Source: Vitis vinifera (Eukaryota; Streptophyta; Magnoliopsida; Vitales; Vitaceae). Taken from it: DNA of 64,000 nt. The stretch lies in contig NC_081817.1 in NCBI RefSeq assembly GCF_030704535.1, forward strand, positions 26,971,001 to 27,035,000. Reading direction: 5' to 3'. Numbering within the stretch: position 1 is the stretch's first letter; the number at the start of each line of letters is the position of its first letter. The translations under genes were made by a program, and so were the position numbers. This document shows, piece after piece, positions 11,897 through 24,799 of this stretch. The notes below the pieces were generated by a model, which was not told the origin of the DNA, did no database searches, and saw only the letters and a program-made list of their open reading frames with translations.

Positions 11897-12966
11897 TGGC
11901 GTATGACATGGAGGACATCTTGGACGAGTTTGCTTTCGAATTGATCATGAGAAGGAGCTGATGGGGGCGGAAGCTGAAGAAGCCAGCACAAGCAAGGTGA
12001 GCAGGTTCATTCCTAGTTTCTGTACTTGTTTCAATCCAACTCATGTGGTGCGTAATGTTAAGATGGGGCCCAAAATTGGAGAGATCACCAGCAGATTACA
12101 AGATATTTCAGCTAGAAAAGCTGGACTTGGCCTGGAAAAATTAAGAGGAGCAGCAGCTACTTCCGCTTGGCAAAGGCCACCACCCACTACACCTATAGCA
12201 TACGAACCTGACGTTTATGGCAGGGATGAAGATAAAACACTGGTTCTTGATTTGCTGCGCAAGGTTGAGCCCAATGAAAACAATGTCAGCGTTATTTCCA
12301 TTGTTGGCTTGGGCGGGGTGGGCAAGACTACGCTCGCACGGCTGGTTTACAATGATGATTTGGCCAAAAATTTTGAACTAAAAGCGTGGGTTTGTGTGAC
12401 TGATGTGTTTGATCTGGAGAATATAACAAAGGCAATTCTCAATTCGGTGTTAAATTCTGATGCAAGTGGGTCTTTGGACTTCCAACAAGTTCAAAGGAAA
12501 TTGACAGACACGTTAGCAGGGAAAACTCTTTTACTCATTCTAGATGACGTGTGGAACGAAAATTATTGTAATTGGGATCGTTTGCGGGCTCCTTTGAGTG
12601 TAGTGGCAAAAGGAAGCAAAGTCATAGTTACAACATGCAATAAAAATGTTGCATTGATGATGGGAGCTGCCAAGAATGTTCATGAACTAAACCATTTATC
12701 CGAAGACGATTGTTGGTCTGTGTTTGAGAAGCATGCATTTGAACATAGAAATATCAATGATCATCCGAACCTGGAGTCCATTGGTAGGAAAATTGTTGCC
12801 AAATGTGGTGGATTGCCACTAGTAGCAAAAGAGCTTGCTGGTCGATTACGCTCAAAGCAAAGGGAAGCCGAATGGGAAAGCGTATTGAATAGCTAAATGT
12901 GGGATTTGTCAAGCGCGGAATGTGAGATTCTTGGTGCGTTGCAGTTGAACTATCACAATCTCCCTT
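11897..12966 (+). pseudogene. CNL resistance gene B, NB-ARC remnant
   Basis: Compared with the intact gene at 58585, the first ~240 bp of coding sequence are missing. Homology begins at the EDVID-like motif (YDMEDILDEF). A 1-bp loss near 11955 shifts the frame. An open frame from 11961 to 12896 then keeps the NB-ARC: P-loop GLGGVGKTT, kinase-2 LLILDDVW, RNBS-B GSKVIVTTCN (Cys where relatives have Arg) and GLPL as CGGLPLVAK. It ends at a TAA replacing a lysine codon. Recognisable CNL stops near 12966, where a Copia LTR begins; RNBS-D, MHD and all LRRs are absent. The NB-ARC is closest to gene D (38553). Confidence 0.9.
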
Positions 12967-13386
12967 TGTTGAAATTATAATCTGACTTAAAGTCAAATTA
13001 GAAGAATTTTAGGAATTTGAGAAATATTAGGAATTGTTATTTATTTAAGTTTCTTATGTTAATCAGGACTTGGGTCTAATAGAAATTGAAGTCCTAATAC
13101 AAGTATAATTAGTTTATTGTAAATAGGCTTGTTATTATGTTGAAAAGTGAAATGTAATAAAATTTTATTTTTAACAAAGTTGCAAACATTAAGGGGTGAA
13201 TTTGAGTCTCTTTGCATGAATGACTCTAAATCTATCTCAGATTACTTTGATTAGGTACAAACCATTGTTAACCAAATACAGGTTAATGGTGAAAAGCTTG
13301 ATGATCAACAAATAGTAGAGAAAATTATGTGCTCTTTAAGTGCAAGATTCGACTATGCTGTTGCAGCAATTGAAGAAGGAAAGGAT
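12967..13386 (+). mobile_element. Copia LTR plus gag fragment
   Basis: A segment beginning TGTTGAAATT and ending TTTTTAACA (12967-13176) has the TGTT...AACA ends of a Copia LTR of about 210 bp. It is followed directly by 13180-13386, which reads as Copia gag (UBN2 type): LQTLRGEFESLCMNDSKS, then a stop, then IVEKIMCSLSARFDYAVAAI. No primer-binding site lies between, so internal sequence was lost. It sits exactly between the broken NB-ARC and the downstream block. Confidence 0.75.
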
Positions 13387-16140
13387 AATTGTTCTTCTCC
13401 TTGGTCTCCTCCTCAGTTAGTGTAAGCATCAAATTTCTACCTCTTTGTTATGTCTGTGGATAATTTTCTGGTTTGAATTGTAAAGCACACTTAAATAATT
13501 CAAAGTTGCAGAAGTCTTGCTGGCTCACAACTTACCATCTCATTTGGATTCCCAAGAAAGGAAATCTGCAACTTGGGATACAATGAGCTATGATCATTCT
13601 TACATATTTAAAGCCTTCTTCATTTGTATCATATGTTCTGATGGCATTTCCTTGTTCTGATGGCATTTCCTTTTTCTCATTAGATATACATGTGGAAGAT
13701 TTTTTGACTTCCATTATAAGTTTTCAATAACTATTGTTGCATTTCATTTTATTTCAAGGAGATTCAGGGGTGAAATTCTTTTGCATGTGTCTTGACGTTT
13801 GCCACTTAAAACTCTACAATGGTGTTTGGTGTTGAAAAAGGGGTACTTCATTGCAGAATAATGAAAGTATAAATAGTTCTTTACCATAAAAAAAAGCTTC
13901 ATGGTTGTTAAGATCCATCTAATTCTTTGTCCTTTTCTTGACATGTTCTTCAATTTGTGGAAGACGTGGGAGGGAAAGCTTGAATCAAATTAAGCCAACT
14001 CCTTGCAAAAGACGAATTCTGGCTAAGAAACCTCACCACTTACAAGCTCTTTCTCATCCAGGAATTCTACAGCAGGTAATTCGAGATTATGTCTCATCTT
14101 TGTATCTCTTGAAGCTGATGCACTCACCGATTTCACTCTCATGTTTTCATCTGATGGTTACCAACTCTTCCTCTTCTACACAGCCATTATGTGATAATAA
14201 TCAGAGCTCTGTCTTGCTTGAGTTCAAGCAGAGCTTTCTGATTGGTCAGCATGCTTCTGATGATCCTTCTGCTTATCCAAATGCTGCAGCTTGGAAATCT
14301 GAAGGAGATGGTAGGTACTGCTGCTCATGGGATGTCGGAGAGTGTGACAAGGACACTGGCCATGTGATCAGCCTTAACCTTGGCAGCAGCCGTCTCTTGG
14401 TTCTATCAACTTCAGTAGCACCTTCTTCCGCCTTGGGCATCTTCAAGGGCTTGATCTCTCTGATAATGATTTCAATTACTCTATATCACTTCTGGAGTTG
14501 TCCAGCTTTTGAGTCTAAGAAGTCTACACCACCCCTTTTCCAGATGCTCCGGCCAAATCCCATTGAAGCTCTTACTTAGAACTGTCCAAACTGGCTGTCC
14601 ATGATCTCTCACAAAATCCATTGAAGCACCAGTAACCTGACCTGGCTTCAGATACAGGGGTGAGAAGCATTTCCTTGTTGCAATACAAGCTGGTTGTAGC
14701 ATTCCTGGTGAATGGTGATTTCCCCTGTCAATTTGGTGCACTTTCAGACTCAATCACTCTTGCATGTCATTGGAGAACCTTAATATTTTTTTGTTCTTCC
14801 TCAATATTTTGTTTTTAGAAAGATTTTAACTAAAAGTATCTTGCAATTTCATTTGATTTTTTTTTTTAAATCCTCTGCAGACCCCTAATAATAGGAATAA
14901 GGTGGTTTATGTTGGAATACATAATTTCTCTTCAAATCCTTGAACCCAGTGTACCAGTTTTTCAAACATTCTCTTTGTTAACAGACTTATGCTAGAAATA
15001 TGATAGGGTGATGATGACCAAGGAACCACTTTGGTGTGGATTTGGATATCAATCACTAAAAGGTTGGGATGATTTCTTTTTCTAGTTTCATCTGATTTAG
15101 GGTAGATTAAGAGGTATCCTTATGGTAGCAAATTCTTCTGACCTAAAGCTTAAGCGATCCTTTGGTGAAACAAACATAATCCAGGAACATTCCCTCTTTC
15201 AGTCACTGTTGTTAGCTTTCAGGAAGCTGACAGCAATTTTTACAGTAATAAATAAATGGTACCCTGCTTCCATAGTGACCATGTTAGACTAAGATTTAAT
15301 TCATCAACCTCTACAGGTGGCTTATGCAGAGAAGTAAAAGACATTACTCTGGGGAGGTTCGTTTTCAGGGTTTCTGTGTGGGATGGATGGACCTAAACTC
15401 GAGCATTTTAGACCGAAGGTGATGACTGGAGACTGGAATCTACTTCCCTTTTTGAAACCTGCGAAGTTACCATTTTCAAGCAATTGCATAAAAAATATGT
15501 GAGGTTCATGGTTGAAGTAATGCAAATCACTGGGTGCTTGCATGCTGCACAGAGGTTGTGTTTTCTCATAAACTTGGAAGGGTCACATTGTAGTGTCGAT
15601 CATTTCTCATTAGCATCTGGCATTCTTACTCGATAGTTAAAAAGGTTCACATTTCAGTTGTGTCTTGTGGATCATGGTTTTGGAAGCTAGTCACAACCCA
15701 AAAGCTGGAGTGCTTCATCTATATATGTCCCTGGTGAAATCCCAATTCCCAAACAGGGCATTGTATATTGTATGCCTATCCTAGAGTTCTATCAGATGGA
15801 TGGAAAGCAAATCATGAAGAAATATAAAAACAAGGCTTTCATATGTATATGGGTTACAAGCTGCTGTTCTGTCAGACAAGTGGTCCAATAGTCCAGAGGA
15901 AGGTGGCTGTTGAGAATGAATATGGAAGAAGAGCATTTATAGAAATTTTGAAGTTCAAAAACTTGAGGACCAGATTACCTGTAGAACTTGAGAAAAGGAC
16001 ATATCAACCACACTCAAAACAGGTGAAATATTATTTGTCTGATGATGTTGACTTGAGACATTGCTCTTATTGCCAACAAATCATTTACCTTCAATTGGAA
16101 ATTCATATTCACGTGCTCTATAATTTTGTTTGGTTGTAAG
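13387..16140 (+). repeat. Downstream duplicated block, copy B
   Basis: The sequence matches copy A from about position 2229 onward, so the first ~1.2 kb of the block and the LRR end of gene B were lost together. It carries RLP fragment B and the same noncoding tail, ending near 16140. A 98-codon open frame at 15843-16139 lies in the tail but is broken in copies A and C, so I do not call it a gene. Confidence 0.7.
14085..14660 (+). pseudogene. RLP12-like receptor-like protein fragment, copy B
   Basis: This is the best preserved copy. One frame reads through the LRRNT_2-like cap: LLEFKQSFLIGQHASDDPS, a paired Cys segment (CCSWDVGECDKDTGHVISL) and NLGSSRL, then shifts frame before the first LRR. 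The coding part ends at the 'LSKLVVLDLS'-like repeat near 14620. With no downstream LRRs, transmembrane segment or tail, it cannot make a receptor. Confidence 0.7.
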
Positions 16141-16651
16141 TTAAAAAGAAGAAATTAAAAGAAAAACTCACATCGTTTGGTTGCGTTTAATTATTTTTTT
16201 TAGGTTCATTTTTAAAGTTTGAAATAAATTTTTTTTAAAAAAATATAAGAATAGTTTACTGTTGTTTATTTTTTTAAAATTAAAAAAGAATAAATTTTTT
16301 TATATAAAATACAATAATTTTTTTTAAGAATTGCAATAAAAAATTAATTCTCTTAAAAAGGGTTTAAAAAATTAATGTGTATTTTTTTATTTTCTCTTAT
16401 CTTAATAATTTTTTAAAGTAATTTTTTAAAAAATAGAAAATATATTGAAAGGGTTACTTAGCTTTTTATTTTAAATGCTTTAAAACAAAATTTTAAAATA
16501 AAAGTTAATATTAAGCTAATAATATTATTTCTTAAATTATCAACATTTAAAATTACAGAAATCTATTCAGAAAATCATCAATAATGAAAATCACAATTCA
16601 CAAGTATTAAATGTGTTTAATATTTATAAAATAAAAATAAATAAATAAATA
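16141..16651. other. AT-rich spacer
   Basis: Noncoding AT-rich DNA resembling 6131-7020 and 57420-57860; no gene seen. Confidence 0.5.
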
Positions 16652-16864
16652 AACCATCCAAACAGCATCTTAGTGCGGCGCTCCAATAATTATGAAGAGC
16701 TGTCATGAATGGCATGCTTTGCTTTTACTTGAGCCGTGGCCATGACGACCTTGGAATCCTACGCGTGTTGACCCGTTTACTTCGGATTGCTGAAGTCTTC
16801 ACACCACACAATTTCCATCCTCCCTTCTCTACTCTCTGCTCTTTGTTTGCCTTTGCTGAACACC
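16652..16864 (+). promoter_or_regulatory. Conserved upstream block of CNL gene C
   Basis: This copy of the shared upstream block has 'ttagtgcggcgctcc' near 16671 and runs to the start codon at 16865. It contains a C/T-rich stretch (about 16805-16860) typical of a plant 5' UTR. No unambiguous TATA box is close to the start. Confidence 0.5.
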
Positions 16865-19800
16865 ATGGCAGTTGTTGGAGAGGCTCTTCTTTCCGCTGCC
16901 TTTGGCTCGTTGTTTGACAAGTTGCGTTGCTCTGATCTGATTAAGCTCGCACGGCAGGAGCATGTCCACACCGACCTCAAGAAATGGGAGAAGCAGTTGC
17001 AGAGCATCCGGCAAGAGATCAACGACGCGGAGAAGAAGCAGATCACACAGGAGGCTGTCAAATCATGGCTGTTTGATATGACGGTTTTGGGATATGACAC
17101 GGAGGATATCTTGGACGAGTTTGCTTACGAATTGACGAGGAGAAAGCTGATGGGAGCGGAAGCTGAAGAAGCCAGCACAACCAAAGTACGCAAGTTCATT
17201 CCTAGTTGCTGTACTAGTTTCAATCCAACTCATGTGGTGCGTAATGTCGAGACGGGATCCAAGATTAGAGATATCACCAGCACATTACAAGATATTTCGG
17301 CCAGAAAAGCTGGACTTGGCCTAGAGAAGGTGACAGCAGCAGCAGCTACTTCCGCTTGGCAAAGGTCGCCACCCACTACACCTATAGCGTACGAACCTGG
17401 GGTTTATGGCACGGAAGAGGATAAAAAAGTGATCCTCGATTTGCTGGGCAAGGTTGAGCCCTATGAAAACGATGTCGGCTTCATTTCCATTATTGGAATG
17501 GGTGGGGTGGGAAAGAACGCTCGCGCAGTTTGCTTTGGTGAAATATGCTTTTGTTTGGAAGATAACTTGGAAAGTAATCGACAATCCACAATTTCTAAAG
17601 AGACTCGTCATTCATCGTTCATTCTTGGAAAATTCGATGTGTTCAAGAAATTTGAAGCCTTTCAAGAGTTTGAACATTTACGGACATTTGTGGCTCTACC
17701 AATTCATGGTACGTTTACAGAATCTTTTGTAACTAGTTTGGTGTGAGATCATTTGGTGCCAAAATCTCGACAGTTAAGAGTCCTCTCTTTGAGTGAATGT
17801 ATGATATTTGAGCTACCAGATTCTATTGGTGGATTAAAACATCTGCGTTATTTGAATTTGTCTTTCACCCAAATCAAATTATTGCCAGATTCAGTGACCA
17901 ACCTCTATTATTTACAAACATTGATACTATCCAATTGTGAGCATCTTACCAAATTTAATTAGCCTTAGACATCTCAATGTTGTTAGTTGTTCATTGCAAG
18001 AGATGCCACAGCAAATAGGCAAATTAAAGAAATTGCAAACATTGTCTGATTTTATTGTGTCCAAAAGAGAATTTTTGGGAATAAAGGAGTTGAAGGATTT
18101 GTCACATCTGCGGGGGGAGATATGTATTTCAAAATTGGAAAATGTTGTGGATGTTCAAGATGCTAGAGATGCCAATCTAAAAGCTAAGCTCAATGTTGAA
18201 AGGTTGAGTATGATTTGGAGTAAAGAATTGGATGGTTCACATGATGAAGACGCTGAAATGGAAGTCCTTCTCTCTCTACAACCTCATACTAGTTTGAAGA
18301 AACTCAATATTGAAGGTTACGGTGGTCGGCAATTCCCCAACTGGATATGTGATCCCTCTTACATTAAATTGGTGGAGTTAAGTCTTATTGGTTGTATAAG
18401 ATGCATATCAGTACCTTCGGTTGGGCAACTACCCTTCCTCAAGAAGTTAGTCATCAAAAGAATGGATGGAGTGAAAAGTGTGGGGCTGGAGTTTGAGGGC
18501 CAAGTTTCTCTTCATGCTAAGCCTTTCCAATGCTTAGAGTCTTTGTGGTTTGAGGACATGAAGGAATGGGAAGACTGGTGTTGGTCAACAAAGTCATTTT
18601 CTCGCCTCCGTCTGTTGGAGATAAAAAATTGTCCAAGATTGATTAAGAAATCACCCACACACCCAACTTCTCTAGTAAAGCTCAGTATTGAGAATTGTCC
18701 AGAAATGATGGTTCCACTTCCAACATACTTGCCTTCTCTTGAAGAGCTCAATATCTATTATTGCCCAGAAATGACGCCACAATTTACAACCATGAATTTC
18801 TCATTATGCTACTGAGGGGAGCTTAATATCAGGGCTTTCCAGACTTCAGCCGGAGTTTATGCCGTCCCTGCTGAGGCTTGAACTTCCAGAAATTGACAAT
18901 TCTGGTCAGTTGCAATGTTTGTGGAAGGATGGTTTGGGAATAGGAAACCTCTCTGGTCTTCGAATATTGGGTTGTAAACGACTTGTATCCTTTGGAGAGG
19001 AGGAAGAGCAAGTTATAATACATCTCTTGCAGAGTTGATCATCGAGCAAGTTATAATGCTTAGAGGTCTTGCTATTTCTAATTGTGAAAGTCTAAGTAGT
19101 CTACTTGATAGGATGATGATGAGAAACAGCAGCAACAACGTGTGTCACCTTGAATACTTGGAGATAGAGGAGTGTCCATCTCTTATTTGCTTTCCACAAG
19201 GGCGGTTACCCACCACCCTTAGGCGACTATTCATATCCATTGTGAAAATCTAGTGTCTCTTCCAGAAGACATCGATGTGTGTTCCCTTGAATAGTTAATT
19301 ATAAAGAGTTGTCCATCTCTCATTGGTTTTCCAAAAGGATAGTGGGCTGTAAAAAGCTAGTCTCTGAAAGTTTGTATCAGGAAGATGAAAATCTAGTTTC
19401 TGTATATTAAGAGGAAGAAATTACATGTCATGGAGAGGTTCTCTACTCTGCTATTTATATTTTCTACTGTAACAAACTACGTTACCAAACTCCTACTTGC
19501 ACAGTTCAAACTACATTACCAGATTCCCAACTACTTGCACAGTTCTTGAGTGATCTTGGTTTTGTTGAGTTCTGTTGCTGGTGCAGTTGTGGTCTATCAG
19601 TCTCTACCAGAAGGAATAGTGCATCACCATTCCAACAACACAACCAATTGCGGTCTTCAAATCTTGGATATCTTTCAAGGTTCATCTCTCGCATCCTTTT
19701 CTACTGGCAAGTTTCCCTCTACCCGTAAATCTATTACGATGGATAATTGTGCACAGTTGCAGCCAATTTCAGAGGAGATGTTTCACTGTAATAATAATGC

Positions 19801-20383
19801 ACTTGAAGAGTTGTTCATCTCGAGAGTCCCTAATCTTAAAATCATACCAGATTGCTTCTACAACCTCAAAGATGTTCGGATTGAAAAATGTGAGAATCTG
19901 GACTTGCAGCCTCATCTATTGCGAAACCTCACTTCTCTTGCATCACTTCAGATCACTAATTGTCAGAATATCAAAGTGCCCTTATCAGAATGGGGCCTTG
20001 CCAGGTTGACCTCTCTTAGAACTCTTACTATTGGTGGCATATTTCAGGAAGCCACCTCCTTTTCTAATCATCACCACCACCACTTGTTTCTTCTTCCTAC
20101 TACTCTAGTTGAGCTTTGCATTTCAAGTTTCCAGAATCTGGAATCCTTGGCCTTCCTGTCTCTCCAAACGCTCACCTCTCTTAGAAAGCTATATGTCTTC
20201 CAATGTCCTAAGCTCCAGTCGTTTATACCAAGGGATGGGCTGGCTGACATGCTTTCAGAACTGTATATAAGAGACTGCCCACTCCTAATTCAAAGGTTCT
20301 CCAAAGAGAAAGGGGAACATTGGCTCAAGTTTGCCCACATCCCCTGTGTGAAAATTGATGGCAAATTGATCCTTGAGCAATAA
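16865..20383 (+). pseudogene. CNL resistance gene C, broken
   Basis: The start ATG at 16865 (MAVVGEALLSAAFGSLFDKL) matches genes D and F. The Rx-type coiled coil is present with YDTEDILDEF. The frame reaches the P-loop as GMGGVGKN and jumps to GEICFCLEDN, so about 870 bp covering the rest of NB-ARC through MHD are deleted in frame. A nonsense change (TGT to TGA) at 17744-17746 ends a 293-codon frame. Further breaks are a 20-bp deletion near 17950, a 1-bp loss near 18785, rearrangement at 18810-19060, and a solo LTR at 19365-19599. The LRR end is open again to 20383 (DGKLILEQ). By sequence it is sister to gene F. Confidence 0.93.
19365..19599. mobile_element. Solo LTR (235 bp) inside gene C
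   Basis: The segment begins TGAAAG and ends CTATCA, the TG...CA ends of an LTR. It is flanked by the 5-bp direct repeat gtctc (19360-19364 and 19600-19604). The intact gene F reads straight through this site ('agagtctctacc'). No internal retrotransposon sequence is present, as expected after LTR-LTR recombination. Confidence 0.85.
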
Positions 20384-23300
20384 GAAGTTGGGATTGCAGC
20401 AAAATGAACGCAGAGACCACCACTATATATAAATGCTTGGTATTTTTCTTCAATCTGCCACAATTACTTGTTTCATTTGTTTAATTGAATTGTCTCACAT
20501 GTCTTCCACAGTTGAAACTCATCCAATGGAAAACATTCTCCTTCAACAATGACTGGTTGCTATCCATGCCTGTCATTAGATTGCATATCTACACAACACA
20601 CATAGGCTATTAATTCCCTTTCTATTAGAATCAAGTACGCCCATTCATTATAAGTAACTTTTATGTTCTTAAGAATTAGTTTCAAAATGTTCATTTTAAA
20701 GGAATTCCATTTCGTGCATGTAGGGTGTGAAGGAGAAGATAATGCAAATTGTGCATCTCAATTGCATTGTCCTCAATAAGCTTTCTTTTTCCATATATCT
20801 CTGTATAAAATTCTGCCTTTTTTTTTCCTTACGTATTCATAGATGTGCATTTATCAACATAGGCCGTGTTCTTAATGCTTTTAAACCTATGACTTCACAT
20901 TTTTCCATCACAGGATTCTACCATGTCTTTATAATTTTCCATTTATCAACATGATCTTTGTTCAACTTACAGGTTGTTCAAGTGAGTGATAAAGAATACA
21001 AATGGTTAGATATCACTTTTTTCTTTGTTCTCTTGATTGCACTGCATCTTTATTTGGAATTGGATATTTCTCTTTGTAACTTGTTTTTCTTGGGGTTTTT
21101 AATTACATTCCTTCTTACAATAAGTCAGGATTAGCCTTTTCTCTAATTGTTCTTCTTCTTGGTCTTTTCCTCAGTTAATGTAAGCATCAAATTTCTACCT
21201 CTTTGTTATATCTGTAGATAATTTTCTGGTTTGAATTATACAGCACACTTAAATAATTCAAAGTTGCAGGAGTCTTGCTGGCTCACAAATTACCATCTCA
21301 TGTGATTCTGAAGAAACGAAATCTGCATCTTGAGATACAATGAGCTATGATCATTCTTACCTTTTTAAAGCTTCTTCATTTGTATAATGTGTTCTGATGG
21401 CATTTACTTTTTCTCATTACACATGCATGAGGAAGATTTTATGACTTCCATTATAAGTTTTCAATAGCTATATTTGCATTTCATTTGATTTCAAGTAGAT
21501 GCAGGGGCAAAAATTCTTTTGTATGTTTCTTGACGTTTGGCACTTAAAAACTCTACACTGGTGTTTGGTGTTGAAAAAGGGGTACTTCATGCAGAATAAT
21601 GAAAGTATAAATAGTTCTTTACTATCAAAAAAGGCTTCATGGTTGTTAAGATCCATCTAATTCTTTGTCCTTTCATTGACATGTTCTTCAACTTGTGGAA
21701 GACTTGGAAGGGAGAGCTTGAATCAAATTAAGCCAACACCTTGCAAAAGATGAATTCTGGCTAAGAAACCTCACCACTCACAAGTTCTTTGTTATCCAAG
21801 AATTCTACAGCAGGTAATTCTAGATTATGGTCTCATCTTTGTATTTCTTGATGCTGATGCAGTCACTGATTTCACTCTCGTGTTTTCATCTGATGGTGAC
21901 AAAGTCTTCCTCTTCTACACAGCCATTATGTTATAATAATCAGAGCTCTGTCTTGCTCAAGTTCAACCAGGGCTTTCTGACTGGTCAGCATGCTTCTGAT
22001 GATCCTTCTGCTTATCCAAAAGTTGCAGCTTGGAAATGTGAAGGCAAAGGTTGTGATTGCTGAGAGTGTGACAAGGACACTGACCATGTGATTGGCCTTA
22101 ACCTTGCCAGCAGCTGTCTCTATGGTTCTATCAACTGCAGCAGCACCCTCTTCCATCTTGTGCATCTTCAAGGGCTTGATCTCTCTTATAATGATTTCAG
22201 TTACTCTAAGATCCCATCTGGAGTTGTCCAGCTTTTGAGTCTAAGAAGTCTAAACCACTAATCTTCCAGATTCTCCAGCCAAATACCATTGGAGCTCTTA
22301 GTGCTGTCCAAACTGGTTGTCCTTGATCTCTCACAAAATCCATTGAAGCACCAGTAACCTGACCTGGCTTCACATGCAGGGGTGAGAAGCATTTCCTTCT
22401 TGTAATACAAAATGCTTTTAGTAAGCTGGTAGTATCATTCCTGGTGAATGGGTGATTTCCCCTGTCAATTTGGTACACTTTCAGACTTGATCTCTTGCAT
22501 ATCATTGGAGAACCTTTATCTTTTTTCTTTTTCCTCAATATTTTGTTTTTAGAAAGATTTTAACAAAAAGTATTGTGCAATTTCATTTGAAAAAAATTTC
22601 AAATCCTTTTCTATGTGAAATTATGGATCTTTAGTGTTCTGCAGACCCCAAATGTTAGGAATCTGGTGGTTTATGTTGGAATGCATAAGTTTCTCTTTAA
22701 ATCCTTGAACCCAGTGTACCAATATCCCAAACATTTCTTTTTGTTTACAGACATATGCTGGAAATATGATAGGGTGATGAAGGCCAAGGAACCACTTTGG
22801 TGTTGGTTTGGAGATCAATCACTGAAAGGTTCAGATGATTTCTTTTTCTAGTTTCTTCCGATTTAGGGTAGATTAAGAGGTATCCTTATGGTAGCAAATT
22901 CTTCTGACCTAAAGCTTAAGTGATCCTTTGGTGAAACAAAACATAATCCAGGAACATTCCCTCCTTCAGTCACTGTTGCTAGCTTTCAGAAGCTGATAGC
23001 ATTTACGGTAATAAATAAATGGGACCCTGCTTTCCATAGCGATCATGTTAGACTAAGATTTTTTCATCGACCTCTACAGGTGGCTTATGCTGAGAAGTAA
23101 AAGTCATTACTCAGGGCAGGTTGCTTTTTGGGGTTTCTGTGAATGATGGATAGACACGAGCTTGCGCATTTTTTACTGAAGATGATGAATCGAGACTGAA
23201 ATCTACTTCCATTTTTGACAGCCTGAGAAGGTAACATTTTTCAAGCAATGGCATGAAAAATCTGTGGTGTTGGTCTATCTTTCCTAAACTAAGTATTTTG

Positions 23301-24720
23301 TGATGAAAGTAGATTACTACAACTTGTTCTTTGCTTCTGCCAACAAAACTGATGTGCTGATCGGAGTTTTATTCCCTCATTTATATTTGTTTGAGTGTAT
23401 TTGTGATTCATTCTTGAATGATTTTCTTCCCCTTTTACCTGAGTTTACCAATATGTTAGACCCTCCCAGGGAACATGTTCATACCCTGGATTGTGGGAGA
23501 TAAAAAAAATATGTCATCTTGGCATACCAGTGTAAAATTATTTTAAATGAAAGCATGTCAGATCTTATATCTCTAAAATGATCTTCTATTTGCAACTAAA
23601 GTAGCCTCATTTTGACCATTGTGAGTAAAATGGGCTTGTTTCAGTTTTTAGAACAAAGCTGAAGATTCCATGGGGTCCTCAATCAAACCCTAAGTTATCT
23701 TAAAGATGAGGTTTATAGTGGGTGAGAGGAGGGGTAATGATTCAGAATGTTCTGCCTGTTTGGAGCCATTTATGTTTCCCTCTGTTTTTTACACTTTTTT
23801 GAAGCTGAAACCGGCAGTGTAAAGAAATTTATCTGATTAGAATGTCGCCTTCCTCCTCTTTTTTTTAATCTAATCATTTGTCTCTTGCCATATATATTTA
23901 TATTCAGTTCACAGTTGAAGTAACGTAAATCACTGAGTGCTGGCTTGCTTCATACAGACACATGAAAGTCACTGAAGCTAAATGAAGGTCGTGTTTTGAT
24001 GTTTTCATGTAAACTTGGAAGGATCACGATGTAATACCTCAAAATGTGAAGAAGTAAGTAATATCTGTCCTCTGCATGTACATTTTAGTGTTAATCATTT
24101 CTCATTAGTCTCTAGGATTCTTACTTGATAGTTAAAGAAGTTCACATTTCAGTTCTGTCTTGTAGATCATGCTTTTGGAAGCTAGTCACAACCCCAAAGC
24201 TGGAGTGCTTTTCTATATATGTCCCCTGTGAAATCCCAATTCCCAAACAGGTCATTGCATATTGTATGCCTATCCTAGAGTTCTATCAGATGGGTGGAAA
24301 GCCAATCATGAAGAAGTATAAAAACAGGGCTTTCATATGTATATGGGTTACAACCTGCTGTTCTATCAGACAAGTGATCCAATAGTCCAGAGGAAGGTGG
24401 TTGCTGAGAATGAATATGGAAGAGAATTTATAGAAAATTTGGAGTTCAAAAACGTGAGGACCAGATTACTTGTAGAACTTGAGAAAAAGGCATATCAAAC
24501 CACACTCAAAACAGGTGAAATATTATTTGTCTGATGATGTTGACTTGAGACATTGCTGGAGTATTGAGGGTCATCCACTGAATTCTTAATGTAAAACACA
24601 AGCAAGTTTTGCCTATATCATTCATGGTTTCTGGATTTGTTGTTCATTGTGTTTATCACGAGTGACTGAGTAAAGCTACCTCTTATTGTCAACAAATCAT
24701 TTAGAAATTCATTTTGTTTT
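20384..24720 (+). repeat. Downstream duplicated block, copy C
   Basis: The block matches copy A in order and orientation. Relative to A it lacks about 325 bp near 20570 and the 400-bp insertion in the RLP fragment. The remaining short open frames are not shared between copies. It ends near 24720, where unrelated sequence begins. Confidence 0.7.
21826..22400 (+). pseudogene. RLP12-like receptor-like protein fragment, copy C
   Basis: Same fragment as copies A and B: PLCYNNQSSVLLKFNQGFL, GQHASDDPSAYPKVAAWKCE, then a stop where the paired-Cys segment should follow. Remains of GLNLASSCLYGSIN and 'LDLSYNDFSYSKIPSGV' follow in another frame. Confidence 0.7.
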
Positions 24721-24799
24721 TTTATTTTTAATAATTGAGGAACCTTCCATAGCCAAGCCCTTAGAACTCTCCTAGGGACCCAAACCTCGTGGTGTTGAT

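Noticed and set aside
15843..16139. 98-codon frame in the tail of downstream block B
   Set aside because: Copies A and C have stops and frameshifts at the same place and no family is recognised.
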